From Desulfobacterales bacterium (lineage in GTDB: Bacteria > Desulfobacterota > Desulfobulbia > Desulfobulbales > JAGXFP01): a stretch of DNA of 32,010 bases. Both the position numbers and the translations under genes were made by a program. The stretch lies in contig JAGXFP010000019.1 in assembly GCA_024637225.1 (NCBI GenBank), positions 1 to 32,010 of the forward strand, read 5' to 3'. Under the pieces are notes generated by a model. It searched no databases. It was not told the origin of the DNA and saw only the letters and a list, made by a program, of their open reading frames with translations. This document shows positions 7,290 to 17,025 of the stretch, piece by piece. Positions within the stretch are counted from its first letter, which is position 1, and each line of letters starts with the position of its first letter.

Positions 7290-7952
7290 ATGAGACGGGA
7301 CGAAGAAATTAAAAAGGCCGTTATCGACGAACTGTTCTGTGATAATCGAATCGATGCCTCGAAGGTCACCGTGACCGTTGAAAACGGAATTGTGGCGCTT
7401 GCCGGAGAAGTTCCTTCCTATGCCGATCTCGCCGACGCCCGGGCCGCTATTTACCGGGTTGCCGGGGTTGTCGATGTGCTCGACAGTCTGGTGATCTCTT
7501 ATGCGGAACCGCCCGGCCTTCCCGCCGATTCCGAGATCGAGGAGCACGCCAATAACATCATCGTCTGGGATTCGGCTGTCGATGAAGCGAATGTCAAGGC
7601 CCTGGTCGAAGCCGGCTTCGTAATTCTTGAGGGAATAGTCGATGCCCATTGGAAGAAGTGGTATCTCGAAGAGAAAATCACAGGGATTAGAGGAGTTCTC
7701 GGAATTGAAAATAAACTGGGCGCGGTGCCGACCAAGGAGGTCGCCGACGAGATTCTGGCCAAGGACGTGATCGGGGCGCTGGAAAGAGATGTCCTGGTCG
7801 ATGCTGAAGATGTAACGGTCACCGTCGAGAATGGAGTGGTCACCCTTTCCGGCGCCGTGCCGAATTGGGGAGTTCGTCTATCCGCCTGGTATGACGCCTC
7901 AAGAACAGCAGGGGTGATCTCCATCGAGAATAATCTGAAAGTCGCGGTCTGA
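7290..7952 (+). CDS. Triple BON-domain protein
   Basis: A 220-residue protein built from three BON domains, at about residues 4-71, 80-144 and 150-220. Each has an N-terminal helix and the strand pattern V.VENG.V.L.G.V (domains 1 and 3 are closest; domain 2 has VEAGFVILEGIV). BON domains are thought to bind lipids or glycans and occur in osmotic-shock proteins such as OsmY. There is no signal peptide, so this protein is probably cytoplasmic. AAGGAGG lies 8-9 bases before the ATG. It lies between hsp20 and the convergent trkHA operon, in a setting of stress and osmotic genes. It is separated from hsp20 by 365 bases of repeats, so it probably has its own promoter. Confidence 0.9.
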   Translation: MRRDEEIKKAVIDELFCDNRIDASKVTVTVENGIVALAGEVPSYADLADARAAIYRVAGVVDVLDSLVISYAEPPGLPADSEIEEHANNIIVWDSAVDEANVKALVEAGFVILEGIVDAHWKKWYLEEKITGIRGVLGIENKLGAVPTKEVADEILAKDVIGALERDVLVDAEDVTVTVENGVVTLSGAVPNWGVRLSAWYDASRTAGVISIENNLKVAV

Positions 7953-8030
7953 ATGACAAGGCGGGTAATGAAACTTAGCCGCCCGGCTCCGGCTGATACC
8001 GGCCCGCTTGCCGACAACTCATCGGACAAT

Positions 8031-8744
8031 TCACTCAAGATTTTTGGTTCCTTCGATATCGCTGTCTTCCTCCTGGTTGGATTTTTTCGATTCATTATGG
8101 TCGGGCGACCACTGTTTTTTTAACGCTTCAATATTTTTACTGTGGGTGATAAGGACCACCTCATCGCCTTTTTTAAGCTTGCTGTTTTCCTGGGCGATCA
8201 TGAGTTTGGCGTCCCGGTAATAACAGATGACCCTTACCTGGCCGGGAAAGCTCAGGTCCGACAGCTCTTTTTCTTCATCCTCGTCGATGATGAACGAATA
8301 AAAACGCGCATCTCCCCTGATTATCGACGATAGTTCATGAATGTCGCGGCCCTCGGCCAGGTCGGTTAAGCGCCGGCTGATCGTAAAGGTAGGGATAATG
8401 GTATTTTCCAGCCCCAGTTCCTTGCAGATGTGGTTGAGTTCCTGATCTTCGATCTTGGTGACAATCTTTTTAAAACCGAGAGAGCGCCCGACCAGGCTGG
8501 CGATGATATTCATCTGGTCGCTGTCGGTCATGCAGAACAGCAGATCGGTCTGGCCGGGTCCAGCCTCCTGGAGGATTGCCGGAGTGCTGCCGTCGCCGTG
8601 CAGGAATCCGCAATCGAGTTGCTCGGCCAGGGAATCGATCTTCTCCTTGTTCTTCTCGATGATGACCACGCCGTGGTTTTGCTTGAGCAGCTCTTCGGCG
8701 GTGGCCTGGGCCACCAGGCTGGCGCCGATAAAGACAATTCTCAT
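8031..8744 (-). CDS. trkA: TrkA-type potassium uptake regulatory subunit (single RCK)
   Basis: A 237-residue cytoplasmic gating subunit of the Trk/Ktr potassium channel. Residues 1-130 form the Rossmann RCK_N domain (MRIVFIG start, acidic E30 after strand 2, HGDGSTP at 49-55, LLFCMTDSDQMN at 68-79). Residues 135-210 form the RCK_C domain. It has one RCK unit, unlike E. coli TrkA with two. The nucleotide-binding glycine loop is degenerate: G-A-S-L-V-A at 7-12 replaces the usual GxGxxG, so ligand preference may differ. The C-terminal 25 residues are acidic and probably disordered. Its ATG overlaps the trkH stop (ATGA, 8741-8744), so the two are translationally coupled. Confidence 0.9.
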   Translation of the reverse strand: MRIVFIGASLVAQATAEELLKQNHGVVIIEKNKEKIDSLAEQLDCGFLHGDGSTPAILQEAGPGQTDLLFCMTDSDQMNIIASLVGRSLGFKKIVTKIEDQELNHICKELGLENTIIPTFTISRRLTDLAEGRDIHELSSIIRGDARFYSFIIDEDEEKELSDLSFPGQVRVICYYRDAKLMIAQENSKLKKGDEVVLITHSKNIEALKKQWSPDHNESKKSNQEEDSDIEGTKNLE

Positions 8745-10216
8745 AATGACATCCTCCTTCCAAGCCAGGTCCGGGGATAGAACAATACCAGGATGGCAAT
8801 GATCTCCAGCCGGCCCATCAGCATGTCGGCGCAGAGCACCATTTTTAATAGATTCGGCAGGCCGGAGGCGGTTATGCCGGTTGAAAGTCCGACCGTGCCG
8901 GTGGCGGAAACCACTTCAAAGAGGGAATCCAGCGGGTTGTAGCCCATAATCACAAAAGGCAGCCAGGAGACAAAGATAACCAGGCCAAAAAGGATAATAA
9001 GCAGCAGGGCCTGGTGGATTTCTTCATCCCCCAGACTTTTGCCGTTGAGACGGGGCTCAAGAACGGCATGGGGGGAGAGACAGATCCGGATCAGGGTTAA
9101 TTTAATCAGGCGCAGCAGGATAAGCAGGCGCAGGATCTTGATGCCGCCGGCCGTAGAGCCTATGCCGCCCCCGATCAGCATGGACAGGATCATGACAAGC
9201 TTTGCCGCCGGGTCGAGATCGGCCACGGTCAGGGTGGAAAAACCCGTGGTGGTCTGGGCCGACAAGGCCATCAGCACCGCATGGCCGCCGCTGCCGGTGG
9301 GTGCGTCGCCCGGCCCGAAACTCATCAGCAACCACAGCAGGGCGGCGGAGAAGGCGGAGAGGATCAGGACGGTCCGCAGCTGGATATCTCCCGCCAGGGT
9401 CATCAGGCTGGCCCGGAAGCCCTGGCGGTAACTTTTATAGTAGAGGGCCAGGGGGATCGCCCCCAGGGTCGATACGGCCATGACCGCCGCGGCCGGTAGC
9501 CAGCCGGACATGGCGCCAAGGCTTTGGTCATGACTGGAGAAGCCGCCGGTGGATATCGCCGCGAGGCAATGGACCAGGGCGGAAAATGGCGCGACCCCGG
9601 CCAGCAGGATAACGATAAAGCCGAAGATGGTCAGCAGCCCATAGGCGATCAAAATCCGCCGGGCGTAGAGCTTGGTGCTGCCGGTTACATCGTCGCTGTC
9701 GGCAAAACCGACCAGTTGCCGGGCTACCGTGCCGGGCCCAAAAATCAGGGCAACGGTCAGAACGGCAATTCCCAGACCGCCGGACCATTGCAGCCAGGCG
9801 CGGGCAAACAGGAAGCTCGGAGGTTTGTCTTCGACCGAGACAAGAGTCGAAAGGCCCGTGGTGGTCACCCCGGAGACCGCTTCAAAAAGGGCGTCGGCAA
9901 AGGGCAGGCCGGAGCCCATCAAGGCATAGCTGAGGAGAAGCGGAATAGTGATAAAGATCAGGGCGGTCAGGACCAGGGCCTCGTTGGCCTGGATATTCCG
10001 GGGCTCGGGGAGCCTCCTGAAAAAAAAGGCGATGGCGAGCAGGGCCAGAATAATAAGAGCGTAGCGCAGGGCGAGATCGAATTCCCCGTTCAGGAAGGCA
10101 ACAAGCAGAGTGACGGAGGTCAGAATAGCGGCGACCAGGCAGAATTGGCCGAAGTATTTGAGTACGACCCGGCCCCGAACGGCGTAGCTCAGGGGGTCTA
10201 TCCTGCCATTCTTCAT
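8741..10216 (-). CDS. trkH: TrkH potassium transporter membrane subunit
   Basis: A 491-residue inner-membrane potassium channel/transporter of the TrkH/KtrB family. Four pore loops with the selectivity-filter glycines are visible: TTTGL (118-122), STGGF (222-226), TTTGF (322-326) and TGTVGL (440-444). The conserved GGIGSTAGGIK (350-360), equivalent to the gating loop region, and MLMGRLEI near the C-terminus are present. The length is typical (E. coli TrkH is 483 aa). It is followed by trkA with a 4-base overlap. The paired subunits import potassium, the first response to osmotic upshift. Upstream, a TATAAT box lies at 10353-10358 and a weak sigma-54-like site at 10255-10270; neither is certain. 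Confidence 0.95.
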   Translation of the reverse strand: MKNGRIDPLSYAVRGRVVLKYFGQFCLVAAILTSVTLLVAFLNGEFDLALRYALIILALLAIAFFFRRLPEPRNIQANEALVLTALIFITIPLLLSYALMGSGLPFADALFEAVSGVTTTGLSTLVSVEDKPPSFLFARAWLQWSGGLGIAVLTVALIFGPGTVARQLVGFADSDDVTGSTKLYARRILIAYGLLTIFGFIVILLAGVAPFSALVHCLAAISTGGFSSHDQSLGAMSGWLPAAAVMAVSTLGAIPLALYYKSYRQGFRASLMTLAGDIQLRTVLILSAFSAALLWLLMSFGPGDAPTGSGGHAVLMALSAQTTTGFSTLTVADLDPAAKLVMILSMLIGGGIGSTAGGIKILRLLILLRLIKLTLIRICLSPHAVLEPRLNGKSLGDEEIHQALLLIILFGLVIFVSWLPFVIMGYNPLDSLFEVVSATGTVGLSTGITASGLPNLLKMVLCADMLMGRLEIIAILVLFYPRTWLGRRMSL

Positions 10217-10408
10217 CGCTAGCCGTCCCGGCTGGTCAGGGGTTATGCGCTGCTTGCCGTCAGCAGGCCCCGGTTTTTCGATATATCGAGGGTCCGGGCC
10301 GGGCGGCCGCTGCGCTTTTCCGCGCCCGCGCTATTATCCGGACAGCGGTCTTATTATAGATGATAGTTTGTTGATGATTGGGATGTAAATCTTTTAAAAA
10401 CTCAAACA

Positions 10409-10567
10409 TGGCGTCGCAAAAAGTCGCCAGCTCCCGCGTTGCTGCAAATTGTCTCGTCTTTGCAGCGTACTGAAGTACGCTTCATTCCTCGAAATTAGCG
10501 CGCCTTGGTTCTGACGATTTTAGCTTAGCCATCCTCATCGAGACTGGTGGCGTTGCAAGAAGTCGCG
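10409..10567. repeat. Element bounded by 20-bp direct repeats
   Basis: Two 20-base direct repeats (10409-10428, 10548-10567; 17 of 20 identical) enclose about 119 bases that include the small hairpin GCGTAC-TGAA-GTACGC (10465-10480). A 14-base stretch at 10525-10538 is the exact reverse complement of 31830-31843 in the right-end hairpin, so the two regions share sequence. Confidence 0.6.
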
Positions 10568-10578
10568 ATTGCCATAAT

Positions 10579-10657
10579 GTCATTTCGACTAACGGGAGAA
10601 ATCTTTATAGTTCCAATTGGTTAAAGAACAAGATTTCTCACATTCGTTCGAAATGAC
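10579..10657. repeat. GTCATTTCGA..TCGAAATGAC palindrome
   Basis: Perfect 10-bp outer arms (10579-10588, 10648-10657) and perfect 10-bp inner arms (10596-10605, 10630-10639) form a two-tier palindrome of 79 bases, different in sequence from the other repeat families here. Confidence 0.75.
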
Positions 10658-10892
10658 AGTTTTTTTTTTAGACTTTTTGCGGGTTTGCCAACTTTGATGA
10701 ATTAGCAAAAAGTAGGAAAAGCCTTCCTTAACCTCCGCGACTTTTTTGCGAGAGCGGCAATTATAATCGGGACCGGCTCGGCGGCATGGATCTTGATAGT
10801 ATATCAAAACACAAGCGAGGAGGCCCCGGCAGCGAAACGTCTGCCCGCCGGGTCCGTGAACTCGAAAACCAGGCTCGGCAGGGAGGAAGATT

Positions 10893-11624
10893 GTGGCACA
10901 GGGAAAACTGTATATCGGCACCTCGGGCTGGCATTACACGCACTGGCGGGGCAACTTCTATCCGGAAAAATGCAAGTCCGGTGATTTTCTGGACTATTAC
11001 AGCAGCCGCTTTGCGGCGGTGGAGATTAATAATACGTTTTATCGGCTGCCGGAGAAGAAAACCCTTGCCGACTTCCACCGCCGGACCCCGGCTGATTTCC
11101 TTTTCGCCGTCAAGGCCAGCCGTTATATCACCCACATGAAAAAGCTCAAGGAGGCGGGCGAGCAGCTGGATAACTTTCTGGCCGCGATCGAACCCCTGGC
11201 CGAGAAGACCGGCCCGATCCTCTTTCAGCTGCCGCCGCGCTGGCACTGCAATCTCGAACGGCTGGCGGAATTTACCGCCGCCCTGCCCGCCGCCCGCCGC
11301 TGCGTCTTCGAGTTCCGCGACGAGAGCTGGTTTGACGAGGGGGTCTACGATCTCCTGGAAAAAGCCAATGCCGCCTTCTGCCTTTATCAGCTGGAGGGTA
11401 GGGAGTCTTCCCGGCGGATAACCGCCGATTTTGTCTATATCCGGCTGCACGGTCCCGGTGCGGCCTATGAAGGCGATTACGCCGCCGAGGATCTGGCCGG
11501 CTGGGCCGGGGCGATCTCCGCCTGGCGGCGGCAGAACAGGGATGTCTATGTCTTCTTCGATAATGATCATAACGCCTATGCCCCGAAAAATGCCCTGGAG
11601 CTCAAGGAGATGCTGGAGAAGTGA
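10893..11624 (+). CDS. DUF72 (YecE-like) protein
   Basis: A 243-residue member of the DUF72 family, a TIM-barrel fold of unknown biochemical function. Family marks are the N-terminal YIGTSGWHYTHWRGNFYP, VEINNTFYRLP, FLFAVKASRYITHMKKL, FQLPPRW, FEFRDESWF, VYIRLHGP and the C-terminal VYVFFDNDHNAYAPKNALEL. The length is typical. A GTG start at 10893 is chosen because GGGAGGAAG lies about 5 bases before it. It converges on glgB, with which it shares no promoter, but DUF72 genes often occur near carbohydrate and stress genes. The barrel and the conserved His/Asp/Glu residues suggest an enzyme; no reaction is established. Confidence 0.9.
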   Translation: MAQGKLYIGTSGWHYTHWRGNFYPEKCKSGDFLDYYSSRFAAVEINNTFYRLPEKKTLADFHRRTPADFLFAVKASRYITHMKKLKEAGEQLDNFLAAIEPLAEKTGPILFQLPPRWHCNLERLAEFTAALPAARRCVFEFRDESWFDEGVYDLLEKANAAFCLYQLEGRESSRRITADFVYIRLHGPGAAYEGDYAAEDLAGWAGAISAWRRQNRDVYVFFDNDHNAYAPKNALELKEMLEK

Positions 11625-11756
11625 TCTCGCCCGGCAAGAGATTTACCGCAATCGGTCAGCTCTCGTAAACTGGTCGGAGGCAGGGAGGCGATGTTGATCA
11701 TCCTGAAGGTATATTGGCGAGCCGCCGGCAGAGCGAATGGCCCGGGTCTCGGACCT

Positions 11757-13673
11757 TTACGGATTCAGGCTATTGCTTTTCAGCCGGAACACCAGGATGG
11801 CCAGGGGCGGCAGGGTAACGTTCAGGGAATGGTTTTCGCCGTGCACCGAAAGGGGGGTCGCCTCCCGTCCCCCGAAATTGCCCTGGCCGCTGCCGCCGTA
11901 GATCGGGGCGTCGCTGTTTAAGACCTCTTCCCAGTAGCCCATCTCCGGAACCCCGAGGCGGTAGTCATGGCGGGGGACCGGGGTGAAATTGCCGATGCAG
12001 ACCACCACATCGTCGGGGTTTTTGCCCCGGCGGATAAAGCTCAGGATGCTCTGCTGGCTGTCGTTGCAGTCGATCCAGGCGAAGCCGGCCGGGTCGTTGT
12101 CGAGTTCGTGGAGGGCCGGTTCGCCGCGCAGCAGGGTGTTGAGATCCCGGACCCAGCGGTGCAACCCCTGGTGCAGCGGGTAGTCGAGCAGAGCCCAGTC
12201 CAGGCCGGAGTCGTGGTTCCATTCCGACCACTGGCCGATTTCATTGCCCATGAACAGGAGTTTCTTGCCGGGATGGGTGTACATGTAACCGTAGAGAAGG
12301 CGCAGGTTGGCGAATTTACGCCAGTCGTCGCCGGGCATCTTGCCGATCATCGAGCCCTTGCCGTGCACCACCTCGTCATGGGAGAAGGGCAGCAGGAAGT
12401 TCTCGTGATAGGCGTAGAGCAGGCTGAAGGTTAGTCGGTGGTGATGATAGGAACGGTGGATCGGGTCTTGGCTTATGTATTCCAGAGTGTCGTGCATCCA
12501 GCCCATGTTCCATTTGAAGCCGAAACCGAGGCCGCCGAGATGGGTGGGCCGCGAGACCATGGGATAGGAGGTCGATTCCTCGGCCATGGTCATGACGTCG
12601 GGATGCTCCCGGTAGACCAGTTCGTTGAACTTCTTCAGGAAATCGATGGCCTCGAGGTTCTCTCGGCCCCCGTATTTATTGGGGATCCACTCCCCCTCCT
12701 TGCGTGAATAATCGAGATAGAGCATCGAGGCGACCGCGTCGACCCGCAGACCGTCGATATGGTAGACCTCCAGCCAGAACAGGGCGTTGGCGAGGAGAAA
12801 TTCCGCCACCTCCAGGCGCCCGTAGTTGAAGATCAGGGTTCCCCAGTCCTTGTGCTCCCGCTGGCGCGGATCGGCATGCTCGTAGAGATGGGTGCCGTCG
12901 AAAAAACCGAGCCCGTGGGCGTCGCGGGGAAAATGCGCCGGCACCCAGTCGAGAATGACCCCGATCCCGTGGCTGTGCAGGGTGTCGACCAGATACATGA
13001 AATCCTGCGGGGTCCCGAAGCGGCTGGTCGGGGCGAAATAACCGATGGTCTGATAGCCCCAGGAGCCGTCGAAGGGGTGTTCGTTGATCGGCAGCAGCTC
13101 CACATGGGTGAAGCCGAGGTGGCCGACGTATTCGGCCAGCCGGTCGGCGATCTCCCGGTAGTTTAGCCAGCCGCCTTCCTCGCCTCGCATCCAGGAGCCG
13201 AGATGCATTTCATAGACGGCGATGGCCGCTTCGTGATTGTGGCGGGTCTGTCGGGAGGACAGCCACTCCCGGTCCCCCCATTCATAGCCGCCGAGATCCC
13301 AGACGATCGAGGCGGTGGCGGGCCGTATTTCGCTGAAGAAGGCAAAGGGGTCGGTCTTCTCGGTCCGGAAGTTATTGTGCCTGGAGGTGATCTCGTATTT
13401 ATAAAGGGCGCCCCGGTCCAGTTTTGGCACCAGGGTTTGCCAGTACCCTGATTGGTCGATTCTCTCCATTGGATGGAGGGCGGGATCCCAGCCGTTGAAG
13501 TCGCCGATCACCGAGACCCTTTCGGCATTCGGAGCCCAGAGGGCGAAATGGGTGGCCGGGCCCTCTTCGGTGGCGATGATGTGCGCCCCCAGTTTTTCCC
13601 AGGAGCGGTAGTGGGTCCCCTGGGAGAGCAAATGGAGATCGTAGTCGGAGATTAACTGGTGCTCTTTTTTCAT
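11757..13673 (-). CDS. glgB: 1,4-alpha-glucan branching enzyme GlgB
   Basis: A 638-residue GH13 branching enzyme that cuts alpha-1,4-glucan chains and re-attaches them as alpha-1,6 branches. The N-terminal CBM48 domain covers about residues 30-125 ([21 protein letters not shown]). The catalytic barrel carries the nucleophile D312 ([10 protein letters not shown]), acid/base E365 (TMAEES) and stabiliser D433 ([12 protein letters not shown]), plus [15 protein letters not shown] at 194-208. A beta domain ends the protein. The ATG at 13673 is chosen over upstream starts: it follows the treS stop by one base, so the genes are coupled. It is the last gene of the glgE-treS/pep2-glgB operon, where it branches the linear chains GlgE makes. 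Confidence 0.96.
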   Translation of the reverse strand: MKKEHQLISDYDLHLLSQGTHYRSWEKLGAHIIATEEGPATHFALWAPNAERVSVIGDFNGWDPALHPMERIDQSGYWQTLVPKLDRGALYKYEITSRHNNFRTEKTDPFAFFSEIRPATASIVWDLGGYEWGDREWLSSRQTRHNHEAAIAVYEMHLGSWMRGEEGGWLNYREIADRLAEYVGHLGFTHVELLPINEHPFDGSWGYQTIGYFAPTSRFGTPQDFMYLVDTLHSHGIGVILDWVPAHFPRDAHGLGFFDGTHLYEHADPRQREHKDWGTLIFNYGRLEVAEFLLANALFWLEVYHIDGLRVDAVASMLYLDYSRKEGEWIPNKYGGRENLEAIDFLKKFNELVYREHPDVMTMAEESTSYPMVSRPTHLGGLGFGFKWNMGWMHDTLEYISQDPIHRSYHHHRLTFSLLYAYHENFLLPFSHDEVVHGKGSMIGKMPGDDWRKFANLRLLYGYMYTHPGKKLLFMGNEIGQWSEWNHDSGLDWALLDYPLHQGLHRWVRDLNTLLRGEPALHELDNDPAGFAWIDCNDSQQSILSFIRRGKNPDDVVVCIGNFTPVPRHDYRLGVPEMGYWEEVLNSDAPIYGGSGQGNFGGREATPLSVHGENHSLNVTLPPLAILVFRLKSNSLNP

Positions 13674-13674
13674 T

Positions 13675-16600
13675 TTATTCACCTGCCGGTTTTTGTCTGT
13701 CGATGATGTCAAGGATACCGGCCAGGGGTATTGTCACCCAGTCCGGGCGGTTGTTCAGCTCGTACTTCAGTTCGTAGAAAACTTTTTCCAGGAGAAAGGA
13801 TTCCAGAACCAGGCCGGTGCCGGCGGCGGGCAGGAAGGGGGCCTCGCCGGCGGTAGCGAAGTATTCCCGGACAAATACGGCGCTCATCGACTCATACCAG
13901 GCCCGGCGCCAGCCCGGCAGCTGCGGGCCCTCCCCGTCTCCCACGGCGCTGGCCTGCAGATCGCTGTGGATCGCGTAATGGAAGGAGCGGATCATGCCGG
14001 CCACGTCCTTCAGGGGCGAGCCCTTGCGGCGCCGGTCGGCCAGGGGCCGCAGGGGTTCGCCTTCGAAGTCCAGGAGGATGAAGTCATTGTCGATGGTGCG
14101 TAAAACCTGACCGAGATGGTAATCGCCGTGGTGCCGGATCAGTTGGCCCAGGTCTTCGCCGATGCCGGCCAGATCACTGATGCGGCCGAGCAGCGAAGGG
14201 CCCTGGAGCAGAACCCGGTCGGCCTGCCTGTGGACGGCGTCGGGCAGTTCCGGGATTTTTGCGGCCAGCAGGGCCAGGGATCCCTGGACTTCCCTTGAGA
14301 GGGTTTCGGAAAGCTGTTCGGTATAGATCCGGCTGGACCTTTCCGGTTTGAAATCCGGATTCTTTTTGCCTCCGGCCAAGGCCAGGTGAAACTCGGCGGT
14401 GCGCCGGCCCAGGATTCTGACCGACTCCATATAGGCCCCGGTTATTTCGGAAATCACCACCGGCGGCTGCCGGTCGGCCAGTTCCATGAGCGGCAGTTCA
14501 CTGAGCGGCGCCTCCTCGCCCCGAGCGTGGCGCGCCGAGGCTCTCCGAAAATATTGATCGAGTTCCGCCAGGGTGTAGGACCAGCCGTCCCCCCGGTTGG
14601 CGATATATTCCTGGAGCATGGCCACCGTAGATTCAGCGCCGGATTCGTTGCGGTAGACAATGGTGCCGGCTACCCGGGCAATCCCGGTGAAGCGGCTCTT
14701 CTCGGTGAGGAACAGGCCCATCTCCACATCCGGATTTTTACCTTTTTCGAGCTTGCGATAGAATTTGAGGATGAAGGATTCCCCGATGATGATCGAGGTG
14801 TTGCTTTGCTCGACCGCCAGTTTGCGTACCGTCGCGCAGGGGGTGTCCGATCCGGTTATCTCTTCGAATAACGCGGTCGGCCGAGCCCGGAGGTTGCCGG
14901 CTTTGGCGCTGCGAAAGCTGCGGCCGTCGCCGATGGCGCTAAAGAAAATGTCGCAGGAAGCCCGGTCCATCAGGGCGTCATAGAGGATTCCGTCGCCACG
15001 CCGGGTTTTCAGGGTGGCGATCACACTGTCGGGTATTTCCTCGGCCAGGATCCGGGCCGGGTTCCCTTCGGCGATCTTCATGGGCAGGACATAGGTCTCC
15101 TCCTCCCCCGTGCCGTACTGGACCTTGAGAAAGGTGAGATAGAAAGATGCGCCGAGTTTGCACCAGTCGATCAGCCGGCTGGTGGTGAGATCCATGGCCT
15201 TGCCCCGGAACCAGCGCTGCTCGGCGAGAAACGGCGGCAGAATGTCGCTGGCCAGGGAAAAGAGATATTCCTGGTGCAGGAGGGTATTCCATTTATCTTC
15301 CAGATTGAGTTGCGGCAGCTGCGGACGGGAGGCGGCGGCGCGCGCCCGTCCCGCCTTGATCGGTTCGGCCGGTGGTTCGAGTTTGAACCAGTAGAAGCTG
15401 TGGGGACCCAGGGTGATGAAATAGGGCAGGTCGCCGATCGGCGGGAATTCGGTCCGGCCGATCATCTCCACCGGAATGCGGCCGTTGAATTCGGAGAGAT
15501 CCAGTTCGGCCGGCTGCACGAAGCGGGAGAGATTGGCGACGACCAGGATTATTTCCCCTTTGTAACGGCGGGTATAGACGAGAATGGTCCGGTTGTCGGG
15601 CCGGAAAAATTCGAAGCTGCCCCGGCCGAAGGCCTTGTGCTGCTTGCGCAGGGCGAGCATCCGTCGCATGAAATGGAGCATCGAGGAAGGATCGCGCTCC
15701 TGAGCCTCGACATTCAACCCCTGATAACCGTAGACCGGGTCCATGATCACCGGCAGATAGAGCCGGGCCGGATCGGCCCGGGAAAACCCGGCATTACGGT
15801 CCAGATTCCACTGCATGGGGGTACGGACCCCGTCCCGGTCGCCGAGATAGATATTGTCACCCATGCCCAGCTCATCGCCGTAATAGATCACCGGTGTTCC
15901 CGGCATGGAAAGGAGCAGGGAGTTCAGCAGTTCCATGCGGCGACGGCTGTTGTCGACCAGGGGACTCAGGCGCCGGCGGATCCCGACATTGAGGCGCATC
16001 CTGCTGTCCCTGGCATATTCCTGGTACATATAATCCCGTTCGGCGTCGGTGACCATTTCCAGGGTAAGTTCATCGTGATTGCGCAGGAAGATCGCCCATT
16101 GACATTGTTTGGGGATGTCGGGAGTGCGGTCGATAATCTCGGTGATCGGGTGGCGGTCCTCCTGACGCAGGGCCATGAACATCCGCGGCATCAGCGGAAA
16201 ATGATAGGCCATGTGGCATTCGTCGTTGTCGCCGAAATAGGGGAGCACGTCTTCCGGCCATTGATTGGCCTCGGCGATGAACATCCGGTCGGTGTAATGC
16301 TTGTCCAGATGTTTACGGAACTGCTTGAGGACTTCATGGGTTTCCGGAAGATTTTCGTTGTTGGTACCGTCCCTGACGCAGAGATAGGGAACCGCGTCGA
16401 GTCGCAAACCGTCGATGCCCATGTCCAGCCAATAGCGCATGATCTTGAGAATCGCCTTGACCACCTGGGGATTATTGTGATTCAGATCGGGCTGATGGGA
16501 AAAGAAACGGTGCCAGTAATAGGCCTTGGCCTCGGCATCCCAGGACCAGTTCGATGATTCGGTATCGGTGAAGATGATCCGGGTTTCCGGGAACCTGGTG

Positions 16601-17013
16601 TTGTCTTTGTTCCAGACGTAATATTTGCGGCGGGCGGAGTTGGCCTTGGCCCTTCTGGCCGCCTGGAACCAGGGATGCTGATCGGAGGTGTGATTGATTA
16701 CCAGCTCGGTGATCACCCGGATGTTGCGGCGGTGCGCTTCCCGGACGAAAGTCCGGAAATCGCGGAGGGTTCCGTAGGAGGGATGGATGCCCCGGTAGTT
16801 GGTAATATCGTAGCCGTCATCCCGGAAAGGCGATGGATAAAAAGGCAGGAGCCAGATGGCGGTGACTCCGAGCTGCTCGATATAATCGAGTTTTTCGATC
16901 AGGCCCCGGAAATCGCCGGTGCCGTCGTCGTTGCTGTCCTTGAAAGCCTTGACCGGCAGCTCATAGATGATCGCATCCTTGTACCAGAGGGGGTCTTTTT
17001 TGGCGCTGGGCAT
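13675..17013 (-). CDS. treS: Trehalose synthase-maltokinase fusion (TreS-Pep2)
   Basis: A 1112-residue bifunctional enzyme. Residues 1-545 are GH13 trehalose synthase, which interconverts trehalose and maltose, with catalytic D206 ([10 protein letters not shown]), E248 ([10 protein letters not shown]) and D314 ([12 protein letters not shown]). After a linker (about 548-570), residues 575-1112 are maltokinase, which makes maltose-1-phosphate with ATP. Its kinase loop has HHGDYHLGQ with D964 and the metal-binding LLDFEGEP with D982. The fusion links both steps in one protein, a form known in many bacteria. It starts 12 bases after the glgE stop and ends one base before glgB. Together they feed GlgE with maltose-1-phosphate in the cytoplasm. 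Confidence 0.96.
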   Translation of the reverse strand: MPSAKKDPLWYKDAIIYELPVKAFKDSNDDGTGDFRGLIEKLDYIEQLGVTAIWLLPFYPSPFRDDGYDITNYRGIHPSYGTLRDFRTFVREAHRRNIRVITELVINHTSDQHPWFQAARRAKANSARRKYYVWNKDNTRFPETRIIFTDTESSNWSWDAEAKAYYWHRFFSHQPDLNHNNPQVVKAILKIMRYWLDMGIDGLRLDAVPYLCVRDGTNNENLPETHEVLKQFRKHLDKHYTDRMFIAEANQWPEDVLPYFGDNDECHMAYHFPLMPRMFMALRQEDRHPITEIIDRTPDIPKQCQWAIFLRNHDELTLEMVTDAERDYMYQEYARDSRMRLNVGIRRRLSPLVDNSRRRMELLNSLLLSMPGTPVIYYGDELGMGDNIYLGDRDGVRTPMQWNLDRNAGFSRADPARLYLPVIMDPVYGYQGLNVEAQERDPSSMLHFMRRMLALRKQHKAFGRGSFEFFRPDNRTILVYTRRYKGEIILVVANLSRFVQPAELDLSEFNGRIPVEMIGRTEFPPIGDLPYFITLGPHSFYWFKLEPPAEPIKAGRARAAASRPQLPQLNLEDKWNTLLHQEYLFSLASDILPPFLAEQRWFRGKAMDLTTSRLIDWCKLGASFYLTFLKVQYGTGEEETYVLPMKIAEGNPARILAEEIPDSVIATLKTRRGDGILYDALMDRASCDIFFSAIGDGRSFRSAKAGNLRARPTALFEEITGSDTPCATVRKLAVEQSNTSIIIGESFILKFYRKLEKGKNPDVEMGLFLTEKSRFTGIARVAGTIVYRNESGAESTVAMLQEYIANRGDGWSYTLAELDQYFRRASARHARGEEAPLSELPLMELADRQPPVVISEITGAYMESVRILGRRTAEFHLALAGGKKNPDFKPERSSRIYTEQLSETLSREVQGSLALLAAKIPELPDAVHRQADRVLLQGPSLLGRISDLAGIGEDLGQLIRHHGDYHLGQVLRTIDNDFILLDFEGEPLRPLADRRRKGSPLKDVAGMIRSFHYAIHSDLQASAVGDGEGPQLPGWRRAWYESMSAVFVREYFATAGEAPFLPAAGTGLVLESFLLEKVFYELKYELNNRPDWVTIPLAGILDIIDRQKPAGE

Positions 17014-17025
17014 AAAAGTCCTTTT

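Larger units (their letters stand above)
10217..10892. other. Repeat-filled intergenic region between trkH and DUF72 gene
   Basis: 676 bases without a supportable gene. It contains a 160-base unit bounded by direct repeats (10409-10428 and 10548-10567), a palindrome at 10579-10657, and more AAAAAGTC-type fragments up to about 10755. Candidate promoters for the two divergent genes lie near its edges: TATAAT on the minus strand at 10353-10358, and on the plus strand near 10766. Confidence 0.6.

Noticed and set aside
13674..13712. Upstream start for glgB inside treS
   Set aside because: The ATG at 13673 matches the usual protein start and one-base gene spacing; the extension has no family resemblance.
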